NCBI RefSeq assembly: GCF_013410405.1
Contig: NZ_JACCFK010000001.1
Coordinates: 1,984,001 to 2,048,000, forward strand
Direction of reading: 5' to 3'
Length of the DNA: 64,000 nt
From: Amycolatopsis endophytica
Lineage (GTDB): Bacteria; Actinomycetota; Actinomycetes; Mycobacteriales; Pseudonocardiaceae
The notes under the pieces: generated by a model
Databases searched by the model: none
What the model was told of the DNA's origin: nothing
The model's input: the letters and a program-made list of their open reading frames with translations, nothing else
Position numbers and translations under genes: made by a program
Part shown: positions 33,149-43,837 of the stretch, in pieces
Numbering within the stretch: position 1 is the stretch's first letter
How the letters are laid out: each line of letters starts with the position of its first letter

Positions 33149-33288
33149 AGGTCCTGAGCGTAGACGTTCGTATGCGGCACTGTCCGTTTACCCGCCCGCC
33201 AGCCACCCGACCCCCGCCCGTGTGGCAGTCGTAGCCCGCGGCGGTGAGAGTGGCGCGGAGATCCCCTTCATCCCCTCGGGAGGTTGAC

Positions 33289-34383
33289 GTGCGGAAGCGA
33301 CTCGCGGCCCTGGCGCTGGCCGGTCTGTTCCTGGCCGGTACCGCCGGTGTCACCAGTGCGAGCCAAGCCGCCCCGGCTGACAAGGAGCGTGCCGAACCAG
33401 TGGTCGTCGGACACCGGGGCGCGCCCGGCTACCGGCCGGAGCACACGCTGGCCTCCTACGAGCTGGCCTACCGCCAGGGCGCCGACTGGGTCGACATCGA
33501 CCTCGTGCCGACCAGGGACGGTCAGCTGGTCGCCCGGCACGAGAACGAGATCGGCGGCACCACCGATGTCGCGTCGCATCCGGAGTTCGCGGACCGCCGG
33601 ACCACCAAGGTGATCGACGGTGTGAGCCTGACCGGCTGGTTCACCGAGGACTTCACCCTCGCCGAGCTCAAAACCCTGCGCGCCACCGAGCGCATCCCGG
33701 ACATCCGCCCGGACAACACGATCTACGACGGCCGCTGGCGGATCGTGACCTACCAGGAGGTGCTGGACCTCACGAAGCGCCTCGGCCGCGAACTGCACCG
33801 CACGCTGGGCACCTACCCGGAGATCAAGCACTCCACCTACTTCGCTTCGATCGGCAACCCGACCGAGCCGAAGCTGGTCGACATCCTCAACCGCAACGGG
33901 CTGAACAGGCGCACCGCGCCGGTGGTGATCCAGTCGTTCGAGGTGTCCAACCTGGTCGCGCTGAGCAGGCAGGTGAAGGTGCCGCTGGTGCAGCTCACCT
34001 CGGCCACCGGCGCGCCCGCCGATTTCGTCGCGAACGGCGACAAGCGCACGTACGCCGACCTGGTCACGCCTGCCGGGCTCAAGGAGATCTCCACCTACGC
34101 CGACTACCTGAGCCCGGAGAAGAACCAGATCATCCCGCGGAACGCGGACGGCACGCTCGGCACGCCGACCTCCCTCGTACGCGACGCCCACGACGCCGGG
34201 TTGCAGGTCGTGCCCTACACCTTCCGCAACGAGAACAGCTTCCTGCCCGCGAACCTGCGCTCGTCCGAAGACCCGTCCGCGTGGGGCGACATCTTCGCCG
34301 AGCTGGACGCGTTCCTCGCCACGGGGATCGACGGGCTGTTCGCCGACCAGCCGGACACCGCGCTGATCGCCGTCAGGTCCTGA
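33289..34383 (+). CDS. Secreted glycerophosphodiester phosphodiesterase
   Basis: The 364-aa protein hydrolyses deacylated phospholipids to glycerol-3-phosphate and an alcohol outside the membrane. It has a signal peptide (MRKRLAALALAGLFLAGTAGVTSASQA) and the GDPD TIM barrel: catalytic His in VVGHRGAPGYRPEHT, Glu/Asp in DWVDIDLVPT, second His in VARHENEI, and a long insertion typical of periplasmic GlpQ-like enzymes. GTG at 33289 has GGGAGG 7 bp upstream. A hairpin terminator follows. Confidence 0.93.
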   Translation: MRKRLAALALAGLFLAGTAGVTSASQAAPADKERAEPVVVGHRGAPGYRPEHTLASYELAYRQGADWVDIDLVPTRDGQLVARHENEIGGTTDVASHPEFADRRTTKVIDGVSLTGWFTEDFTLAELKTLRATERIPDIRPDNTIYDGRWRIVTYQEVLDLTKRLGRELHRTLGTYPEIKHSTYFASIGNPTEPKLVDILNRNGLNRRTAPVVIQSFEVSNLVALSRQVKVPLVQLTSATGAPADFVANGDKRTYADLVTPAGLKEISTYADYLSPEKNQIIPRNADGTLGTPTSLVRDAHDAGLQVVPYTFRNENSFLPANLRSSEDPSAWGDIFAELDAFLATGIDGLFADQPDTALIAVRS

Positions 34384-34392
34384 CTCGACAGT

Positions 34393-34431
34393 GACGGACG
34401 CGGCTCGTCGTGACCACGGGCCGTGTCCGTC
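34393..34431 (+). terminator. Hairpin terminator after the GDPD gene
   Basis: Arms GACGGACGCGGC (34393-34404) and GCCGTGTCCGTC (34420-34431) pair over 12 bp with one G-U; the loop is 15 nt. It lies 10 bp after the stop codon. There is no T-run, as is common in high-GC actinobacteria. Confidence 0.6.
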
Positions 34432-34587
34432 GTTGTGCTGTGCGCGAACGACCCCGAAATATTTGGCGCCAGGCCTGATATCCCGGCTAGTCTCGACGAA
34501 GACTGAGGGGGATTTGCGGTTTTTGTTCGGGGTTTTCCTCCTGTGGTCATTCCATGAGACTTTTCGACCTGGGACGGACGCCACGCA

Positions 34588-36120
34588 ATGACCACCACTT
34601 CGGAGCCGAGACCGGCAGCCGACAAACTCGACGGTGCGGTGTTGAAGGTCGCCGCGGTCGTCGTGCTCGGCGCCGTCATGGCGATCCTCGACACCACCGT
34701 CGTCAACGTCGCGATCCAGGCGCTGACGCTGGAGTTCCAGACCTCGTTCGACACCATCCAGTGGGTCGTCACCGGCTACATGCTGGCGCTGGCCACGGTC
34801 ATCCCGGTCACCGGCTGGGCCTGCGACCGTTTCGGCACCAAACGGCTCTACATGCTGGCGATCGGGTTCTTCCTCGTCGGTTCCGCGCTGGCCGGTGCGG
34901 CATGGGACATCGAATCGCTGATCGTGTTCCGCGTCCTGCAGGGCCTCGGCGGCGGCATGCTGATGCCGGCGGGCATGACGATCATGACCAAGGCCGCGGG
35001 CCCGCACCGCGTCGGGCGCGTGATGGCCGTGCTGGGCGTGCCGATGCTGCTCGGCCCGATCGGTGGCCCGATCCTGGGCGGCTGGCTGGTCGACGCGGTC
35101 AGCTGGCGCTGGATCTTCTACATCAACGTGCCGATCGGCGTGATCGCGTTCCTGCTCGCCTGGAAGCTGCTGCCGAAGGACCAGTCGCGCCCGACGGAGA
35201 AGTTCGACTTCCCCGGCATGCTGATGCTCTCGCCCGGTCTGGCCGCGCTGATCTACGGCGTCGCGAACATCCCGCACCACGGCGGGGTCGGCGCCACCAG
35301 CGTGTGGCTGCCGGGGATCATCGGGCTCGTCCTGGTCGTCGCGTTCGTGGTGCGGTCGTTGAAGATTCCCAACGCGCTGATCGACCTGACCCTGTTCCGC
35401 AACCGCACGTTCAGCATCTCGATGGTGACGATCACGCTGTTCATGATCGCCTTCCTCGGCTCGATGCTGATCCTGCCGACGTACTTCGTGCTGGTGCGTG
35501 GCGAGAGCGCGCTGCAGGCCGGTCTGCTGCTCGCGCCGCAGGGCTTCGGCGCCATGATCACGATGCCGATCGCGGGCAGGCTGGTCGACAAGATCGGCGC
35601 GGGCAAGGTGGTGCTGCCCGGGCTGGTGCTGATCATCGCGAGCGTCGCGGTGTTCACCCAGGTCGGCGCCGACACCTCGTACGGGCTGCTGCTGGCCGCC
35701 CTGTTCGTGATGGGTCTGGGCATGGGCATGAGCATGATGCCGATCTCCACGGCGGCGCTGCAGACGCTGACCCAGCGCACGGTGGCCAGGGCCTCGTCGG
35801 CGATGAACATCGTGCAGCAGACGGCCGGTGCCATCGGCTCGGCCATCGTGTCGATCATCCTGGCCAGCCTGCTCGCCGGGAAGTTCGGCGTGCCGACCAG
35901 CCAGGGGCAGCTCGCCGCGACGGCCGCGGTGATGAACCCGGCCACCCACGACGCGGCGGCCGTGGCCAGTGGTGACGCCTTCGCCTCGACGTTCACCTGG
36001 ACGCTGGTCCTGGTGGCGCTGTGCCTGATCCCGGCGCTGTTCCTGCCGAGGAAGCCGGTCCAGCCCGCCGCGGAGGACAGCGAGGACGGCACCGCGCCGC
36101 CCGCCGTGATGATGCACTGA
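34588..36120 (+). CDS. DHA2 family MFS drug exporter
   Basis: The 510-aa, 14-helix permease has MAILDTTVVNVAIQALTLEFQTSFDTIQWVVTGYMLALATVIPVTGW (motifs D1/A of the DHA2 family), RVLQGLGGGMLMPAGMTIM and motif C GVPMLLGPIGGPILGGWLVDAVSWRWIFYINVPIG. Such proteins expel drugs or dyes with proton exchange. The gene follows a roughly 200-bp gap with an AT-richer part and GGGACGG before the ATG. A T8 run follows its stop codon. Confidence 0.93.
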   Translation: MTTTSEPRPAADKLDGAVLKVAAVVVLGAVMAILDTTVVNVAIQALTLEFQTSFDTIQWVVTGYMLALATVIPVTGWACDRFGTKRLYMLAIGFFLVGSALAGAAWDIESLIVFRVLQGLGGGMLMPAGMTIMTKAAGPHRVGRVMAVLGVPMLLGPIGGPILGGWLVDAVSWRWIFYINVPIGVIAFLLAWKLLPKDQSRPTEKFDFPGMLMLSPGLAALIYGVANIPHHGGVGATSVWLPGIIGLVLVVAFVVRSLKIPNALIDLTLFRNRTFSISMVTITLFMIAFLGSMLILPTYFVLVRGESALQAGLLLAPQGFGAMITMPIAGRLVDKIGAGKVVLPGLVLIIASVAVFTQVGADTSYGLLLAALFVMGLGMGMSMMPISTAALQTLTQRTVARASSAMNIVQQTAGAIGSAIVSIILASLLAGKFGVPTSQGQLAATAAVMNPATHDAAAVASGDAFASTFTWTLVLVALCLIPALFLPRKPVQPAAEDSEDGTAPPAVMMH

Positions 36121-36139
36121 AGTTTTTTTTCCGGAGATC

Positions 36140-36166
36140 TGTCGATCCGTTGCCCGTCCCGTTCGA
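36140..36166 (+). promoter_or_regulatory. Candidate ECF42 promoter (TGTCGA-N18-CGA)
   Basis: TGTCGA at 36140-36145 and CGA at 36164-36166, 18 bp apart, match the reported motif of ECF42-controlled promoters as I recall it. It lies 56 bp upstream of the YCII gene, the usual ECF42 target, with the sigma gene just after. It suggests positive autoregulation. A 7-bp hairpin (CCCGTTC/GAACGGG, 36158-36182) overlaps its -10 part. Confidence 0.6.
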
Positions 36167-36221
36167 CCCAGGGGTGAACGGGGCCGCACGGGGCCCGCAC
36201 ACGAACCAGGGAGACACGGCC

Positions 36222-36641
36222 ATGAAGTACATGCTGATCATGCGCGCTACCGACGAGGCCCTCGCGAACATGGGTGAGGTCGACTTCGACGAGATGCTCG
36301 CGACCATGGGCAAGTTCAACGAGGAGCTGATCCGGGCCGGTGTGCTGCTGGCCGCGGAGGGGCTCGACGACGCGGCACAGGGTGTCGTCGTCGACCACTC
36401 GTCCGAGCCGCCCGTGGTCACCGACGGCCCCTACGGCGAGACGAAGGAGCTGTTCGGCGGGTTCTACCTGCTCAACGTCGCCTCGAAGGAGGAGGCGATC
36501 GAGTGGGCCAAGCGGCTGCCCGCGAGCGGCCAGGGCTTCAAGACCGAGATCCGGCGGGTCCCCACGATCGACGAGTTCCCGCAGGACAACCCGTGGATCC
36601 AGAAGGAGCGGGCGTGGCGTGAGGCCACCGGCCAGCTCTGA
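36222..36641 (+). CDS. YCII/DGPF-domain protein
   Basis: The 139-aa protein MKYMLIMRATDEALANMGEVDF... has the DGPYGETKELFGGFYLLNV motif that names the DGPF family, and a dimeric alpha/beta barrel is expected. Its biochemical role is unclear. Genes of this kind are the standard neighbours and targets of ECF42 sigma factors, as here (1 bp to the next start). RBS: AGGGAG 9 bp before the ATG. Confidence 0.92.
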   Translation: MKYMLIMRATDEALANMGEVDFDEMLATMGKFNEELIRAGVLLAAEGLDDAAQGVVVDHSSEPPVVTDGPYGETKELFGGFYLLNVASKEEAIEWAKRLPASGQGFKTEIRRVPTIDEFPQDNPWIQKERAWREATGQL

Positions 36642-36642
36642 G

Positions 36643-37875
36643 GTGACGGACCCGTCCGGCCGGGAGGCCGTGGCCGCCGTGTGGCGGATCGAGTCGGCGC
36701 GGATCGTCGGTGCGCTCACGCGCTACACCGGCGATTTCGCGCTGGCCGAGGACCTCGCGCAGGAGGCACTGGCCGAAGCGCTGGTGACCTGGCCGCGCGA
36801 CGGCGTGCCCCGCAACCCGGCCGGATGGCTGCTCACCGTCGGGCGGCGGCGCGCGATCGACGCGTTCCGCCGCCGCTCCGCCCTCGACGAGAAGTACGCG
36901 GTACTGGCGACGGGTGAGGAGTTCGTCGAGGACTGGGATCCGGAGAAGATCGACGACGACGTGCTCGCGTTGATGTTCGTCTCGTGCCACCCGGTGCTGC
37001 CACGGGAGGCGCGGATCGCGTTGACGCTGCGCGTGGTCGGCGGTCTGACCAGCGACGAGATCGCGAAGGCGTTCCTCGTGCCGACGGCCACCGTGCAGGC
37101 CAGGATCACGCGGGCGAAGAAGTCGCTGGGCGCGGCCGGGGTGCCGTTCGAGGTGCCGCCGCCGGACGAGCGCTCCGCCCGGCTGGGGTCGGTGCTGAAC
37201 GTGGTCTACCTGATCTTCACCGAGGGCTCGACGGCGAGTTCCGGTGCCGAGCTGATCCGGTTCGACGTGGCCGGGGAGGCGCAGCGCCTGGCACGCGTGC
37301 TGGCGCGGCTGATGCCGGACGAGCCGGAGGTGCACGGTCTGCTGGCACTGCTCGAACTGACCGCGGCGCGCTTCCCCGCCCGAACCGGCCCGGATGGCGA
37401 GCCGGTGCTGCTGGAGCACCAGGACCGGGGTCGCTGGGACCGGGCCGCGATCACGCGCGGGAGGGCCGCACTGGCGCGCGCTTCCCAGGCGGGCCGGGGC
37501 CTGGGCGCCTACGGTCTGCAGGCGTCGATCGCGGAATGCCATGCCGTGGCCGAGTCGGTGGAGGCCACGGACTGGGACCGCGTCGTGCTCATCTACGAGG
37601 CGCTCGGCCGTCTCGCGCCGTCGCCGGTGGTGGAGCTGAACCGCGCGGTGGCGGTGTCGATGGCCTCCGGTCCGGCCGCGGCCTTGCCGCTCGTGGACGC
37701 GCTGGCCACCGGCCCGCTGGCGTCGTCCCACCTGCTCCCCAGCGTCCGCGGTGAACTGCTGGCCCGCCTCGGCCGTGCCGCCGAGGCCCGCGCGGAATGG
37801 GAACGCGCGGTGCGGTTGTGCGGCAACGCCCGCGAACGCTCGGTGCTGACGCACAAGCTGTCCACCCTCACCTGA
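36643..37875 (+). CDS. ECF42-type RNA polymerase sigma factor with long C-terminal extension
   Basis: The 410-aa protein has region 2 (AVWRIESARIVGALTRYTGDFALAEDLAQEALAEALVTWP) and region 4 (LPREARIALTLRVVGGLTSDEIAKAFLVPTATVQARITRAKKSL), then a TPR-like helical extension (about 170-410; DUF6596) with GSVLNVVYLIFTEGSTASSG, ARFPARTG and LNRAVAVSMASG. The extension is needed for activity in characterised ECF42 members. No anti-sigma gene is adjacent. GTG at 36643 is 1 bp after the YCII stop. Confidence 0.93.
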   Translation: MTDPSGREAVAAVWRIESARIVGALTRYTGDFALAEDLAQEALAEALVTWPRDGVPRNPAGWLLTVGRRRAIDAFRRRSALDEKYAVLATGEEFVEDWDPEKIDDDVLALMFVSCHPVLPREARIALTLRVVGGLTSDEIAKAFLVPTATVQARITRAKKSLGAAGVPFEVPPPDERSARLGSVLNVVYLIFTEGSTASSGAELIRFDVAGEAQRLARVLARLMPDEPEVHGLLALLELTAARFPARTGPDGEPVLLEHQDRGRWDRAAITRGRAALARASQAGRGLGAYGLQASIAECHAVAESVEATDWDRVVLIYEALGRLAPSPVVELNRAVAVSMASGPAAALPLVDALATGPLASSHLLPSVRGELLARLGRAAEARAEWERAVRLCGNARERSVLTHKLSTLT

Positions 37876-37952
37876 CCGCGAGTCCCCGTTCCGGCGCGGC
37901 ACGCGGCGTGCTCGCCGGGTGGAAATCCTCCCGCTGGGGTAAGGATTCACGT

Positions 37953-39605
37953 ATGGAGCTCTTGACCTTGATGGGCGTCCTCGCCGGGGCGCTCGGTCTC
38001 ACCGCGGTCGCGCGACGGTTCAACCTTTCCGCGCCCCTGCTGGTCGTCGTGGTGGCGCTGGCCGTCTCGTTCATCCCGGGCATGCCCCGGGTGCAGATGG
38101 AACCGGAGCTCATCCTGACCCTCGTCCTGCCGCCGTTGCTGTACTCGACGGCGCGGGAGAGTTCCTTCGCGCAGTTCAAGGCCGCGGCCCGGCCCATCAT
38201 CGGGCTCGGGGTGATCCTCGTCGTCGTGACGGCACTCGTCGTCGGGTTCGTGGTGCACCTCCTGCTGCCCGACCTGCCGATCGCGTCGGCGTTCGTGATC
38301 GGGGCGGTCGTCGCGCCACCGGACGCCGTCACCGCCGCCGCGATCGGGCGCAGGCAACGGTTACCGCGGCGGGTGATGACCGTGCTGACCGGCGAAAGCC
38401 TGGTCAACGACGCCGCCGCGCTGACGCTGTACAAGATCGGGCTCGCCGCGGTACTCGGCGCCGCCGGATCGCTCGGTCACGGTTTCCTCGTGTTCCTGGT
38501 GGCGGCCGTGCTGGGCATCGGAGTCGGGCTCGCGGCGGGCGTGATCGTGGCCTGGATCCGGCGCAAGCTCGACGATCCGCTGATGGAGTCGGTCTTCGGC
38601 ATCATCGTGCCGTTCGCCGTGTACGTGACGGCCGAGCACCTGCACCCGTTTTCCCACGATTTCAGCGGTTCCGGTGTTCTCGCGGTCGTGGCCGCCGGCC
38701 TGTACCTCGGCGACCGGTCGCTGCACGCGGGCCCGGCCACGCGCGTGCAGGACTCGACGATCTGGGCGTCCTTCGACGTGCTGCTCGAAGCGTTCGTGTT
38801 CGCCCTCATGGGGTTGCAGCTGCCGTTCGTGCTGGAGAGCGCGAACGCGAACGCCCGCGGCAACGGGGAGTTGTTACTGGCGGCGGGGGTGGTGCTGGTG
38901 GTCGCGATCGCCATCCGGATCCCGTACGTGTTCGCCAGCGCCTACCTGCCGCAGACCTTCCGGTTGTTCGGCCAGGAGCGGGACCGGCCGTCGTGGCGCA
39001 ACCTGCTCGTGTTGTCGTGGGCGGGCATGCGCGGCGTGGTCTCGCTCGCCGCCGCGGCCGGTGTGCCGTTGGTGACCGATTCCGGTCAGCCGTTCCCCGG
39101 CCGCGACGAGATCCAGCTGTTCGCGTTCGTCGTCGCCATCGGGACCGTGCTGATCCAGGGGCTCACCCTGCCCTCCGTGATCCGCAAGCTCGACGTGCAC
39201 GACAAGGACGATGTCGAGCAGGACGCGGAAGAGGAGAAGGCCGCCCGCGAGACGGCGATGCAGGCGGCGCTGCAACGCCTCGACGAGCTGACGCCCGAGC
39301 TGATCGAACGGCTCGACATCCCGCGGGAGAAGGCCGAACGCCTGGGCGCACGGCTGCGGGCACTGGTCGAGTCCCGCTACCGCGGCGCGGTCGCGGCGAT
39401 TTCCCTGAGCGCGGAGGAACGGGATTCCAGCCCGCACGCCGCGTTCGTCCAGGCCCGCCGCGACCTGCTCCTCGTGCAGCGCGAGACCATGCTGGAACAA
39501 CGCGCCGAGGGCAAACTCGACGACGAGGTGCTGCGCAAGGTGCTTCGCGAGCTGGACCTGGAGGAACTCGCCCTGTCCGACACGCTCACGTCACGTCTGT
39601 CGTGA
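37953..39605 (+). CDS. Na+/H+ antiporter, CPA1 (NhaP) family
   Basis: The 550-aa protein has about 12 membrane segments in its first 400 residues, with GAVVAPPDAVTAAAIGRR and the ion-binding Asp in GESLVNDAAALTLYK, and SWAGMRGVVSLAAAAGVPL near the end of the transport domain. The last 150 residues form a soluble, highly charged regulatory tail. It exports Na+ (or K+) in exchange for protons. The ATG at 37953 has AAGGA 9 bp upstream. The 3' end overlaps the convergent LLM gene by 20 bp. Confidence 0.92.
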   Translation: MELLTLMGVLAGALGLTAVARRFNLSAPLLVVVVALAVSFIPGMPRVQMEPELILTLVLPPLLYSTARESSFAQFKAAARPIIGLGVILVVVTALVVGFVVHLLLPDLPIASAFVIGAVVAPPDAVTAAAIGRRQRLPRRVMTVLTGESLVNDAAALTLYKIGLAAVLGAAGSLGHGFLVFLVAAVLGIGVGLAAGVIVAWIRRKLDDPLMESVFGIIVPFAVYVTAEHLHPFSHDFSGSGVLAVVAAGLYLGDRSLHAGPATRVQDSTIWASFDVLLEAFVFALMGLQLPFVLESANANARGNGELLLAAGVVLVVAIAIRIPYVFASAYLPQTFRLFGQERDRPSWRNLLVLSWAGMRGVVSLAAAAGVPLVTDSGQPFPGRDEIQLFAFVVAIGTVLIQGLTLPSVIRKLDVHDKDDVEQDAEEEKAARETAMQAALQRLDELTPELIERLDIPREKAERLGARLRALVESRYRGAVAAISLSAEERDSSPHAAFVQARRDLLLVQRETMLEQRAEGKLDDEVLRKVLRELDLEELALSDTLTSRLS

Positions 39606-40503
39606 GCCCGCCGAGGAATTCCCAGGTGCGCCGCTGGTCCTCCGCGCCGCCGAGGTCGGTCTGGATGAACACCACCTCGGTCGCCCCGGCGTCGAAGTAA
39701 CGCCGCACCTGAGCCGCGACCGTTTCCTCGTCACCGATGACCGCGAGCTCGCCCGCGCGCGTCGCGCCCTCGAGCCCGATCACCCGCTGGTAGGACGGGA
39801 TGCCCTCGTAGAACGCCAACTGCTCGACGGCGTTCGCGCGCACCCGCTCGACATCGTTGGTGACCGCGCCGGCCACGAACGCGATCACCCGCGGCGGGGC
39901 GGCCGAGGCCGCGGTGATGGCCGGGACGATCTCGGTTTCGAGCGTCTTCGGGCCGGCCAGGAAAGGCAGTGTGCCGTCGGCGAGTTCACCGGTGACGCGC
40001 AACGCCTGCGGCCCCATCGCGGCCACGAGGAGAGGCGGGGGCTCGGCGCCGGCGAGAGCGGTCGGTATGGGCGGTGCGGCGGTGAGCACCTCGCCGTGGA
40101 AGTCGGCGGTGCCGGTGGTGAACAGTTCGCGCAGCACGGTCAGGAACTCGCGCAGCCGCGTGATCGGCCGCTCGTAGGGCAGGCCGAAGCCGCCCTCGAC
40201 GAACCTCTTCGCGCCGAGTGCGAGACCGAGCTGAAAGTTGCCGTGCGTGGCCGCCTGCGCGGTCTGGGCGAGGGCGGACACGAGCAGGGGAGGCCGCCCG
40301 AAGATCGGGATGGCCGATGTCCCCACCCGCACCCCGGGCACCTCGCGCCCGACGAGGGCGGCCAGTGCCGTGGCGTCGTAGTCGAACCGCTGCCCGAACC
40401 ACAGCGATCCCACGCCGTCGGCCGCGGCCTGTTTCGCCTGCTCCAGGATGGCGTCGACGTAGTTGGTGCGGTCGTTCGTGGCCAGTGCCAATCCGATGCT
40501 CAT
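39586..40503 (-). CDS. LLM class (F420-dependent type) oxidoreductase
   Basis: The 305-aa TIM-barrel protein is of the luciferase-like monooxygenase family: GLALATNDRTNYVDAILEQAKQAAADGVGSLWFGQRFDYD, then VRVGTSAIPIFGRPPLLVSALAQTAQAATHGNFQLGLALG, and a C-terminal VIGDEETVAAQVRRYFDAGATEVVF. In actinobacteria such proteins usually use F420. The substrate is unknown. ATG at 40503 or 40509; no clear RBS. Confidence 0.88.
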   Translation of the reverse strand: MSIGLALATNDRTNYVDAILEQAKQAAADGVGSLWFGQRFDYDATALAALVGREVPGVRVGTSAIPIFGRPPLLVSALAQTAQAATHGNFQLGLALGAKRFVEGGFGLPYERPITRLREFLTVLRELFTTGTADFHGEVLTAAPPIPTALAGAEPPPLLVAAMGPQALRVTGELADGTLPFLAGPKTLETEIVPAITAASAAPPRVIAFVAGAVTNDVERVRANAVEQLAFYEGIPSYQRVIGLEGATRAGELAVIGDEETVAAQVRRYFDAGATEVVFIQTDLGGAEDQRRTWEFLGGLTTDVT

Positions 40504-40598
40504 GATCATCGCGAACGGGCGCGTCCGAGCGGGAATTCCCCGTCCCAGGTCGTGGACGCCCTCGCGCTTCCCCGTGTCGTCACGCCACGGTGATGGCC

Positions 40599-43100
<2,502 letters not shown>

Positions 43101-43195
43101 CCTACTGTCGTCGGTAAATCACCCACAGGTATTGCTTTCGCCATCTTGATGCGCGACCTTCGCGGGGTCCCCACAGATCACCCGAAGGCGGTCTC

Positions 43196-43837
43196 ATGCC
43201 CAGTTCCCGCATCGCCCGCAACTCGTTGATCGTCGTCGGCCTCTCGGCTGTGCTCAGCACCGGTCTCGCGACCGGAACCGCGCTCGCCGAGCCGCCGAAC
43301 ATCCCGTCGGAGTCCACCGCCCGTTCCGAACTGGCCGGGTTGACCGTCCGGGCGGACGGCTCGTCGACCGGCTATTCGCGGGAGAAGTTCCCGCACTGGG
43401 ACGACCAGGGCGACAGCTGCAACACGCGCGAGGTCGTGCTGAAACGCGACGGCACGGACGTGGTGACCGACTCCAGCTGCGCCGCGACGTCCGGCACCTG
43501 GAAGAGCCCCTACGACGGCGGAACCTGGACCGCATCGTCCGATGTGGACATCGACCACGTCGTCCCGCTGGCCGCCGCGTGGCGCACCGGGGCCGCCGCG
43601 TGGACGACCGCCCAGCGCGAGGCCTTCGCGAACGATCTGGACGATCCGCAGCTGATCGCCGTGACGGACAACGTGAACCAGGCCAAGGGGGACAAGTCGC
43701 CGGACCAGTGGAAGCCCCCGCTGGAGAGCTACTGGTGCACCTACGCGTCGATGTGGATCGACGTCAAGCACGAATGGAAGCTGACGATCAACAGCGCGGA
43801 GAAGACGGCGCTGACGGAGATGCTGGACCACTGCTGA
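43196..43837 (+). CDS. Secreted HNH endonuclease (DUF1524/GmrSD type)
   Basis: The 213-aa protein has a signal peptide ending near ALA-EPP (residue 31). The mature part has SREKFPHWDDQGDSCNTREVVL with Cys75, and the nuclease motif DVDIDHVVPLAAAW (Asp120-His121), with Asn in AVTDNVNQAKGDKSPDQW. Extracellular nucleases of this type are common in actinobacteria and would degrade DNA for nutrients or defence. It is followed by a 1.2-kb gene-free stretch. Confidence 0.93.
   Translation: MPSSRIARNSLIVVGLSAVLSTGLATGTALAEPPNIPSESTARSELAGLTVRADGSSTGYSREKFPHWDDQGDSCNTREVVLKRDGTDVVTDSSCAATSGTWKSPYDGGTWTASSDVDIDHVVPLAAAWRTGAAAWTTAQREAFANDLDDPQLIAVTDNVNQAKGDKSPDQWKPPLESYWCTYASMWIDVKHEWKLTINSAEKTALTEMLDHC

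Noticed and set aside
33149..33288. Possible PHO box (GTTCGTA, GTTTACC) upstream of the secreted GDPD
   Set aside because: The spacing and sequence do not match the 11-bp direct repeat of PhoP boxes; too weak to call.
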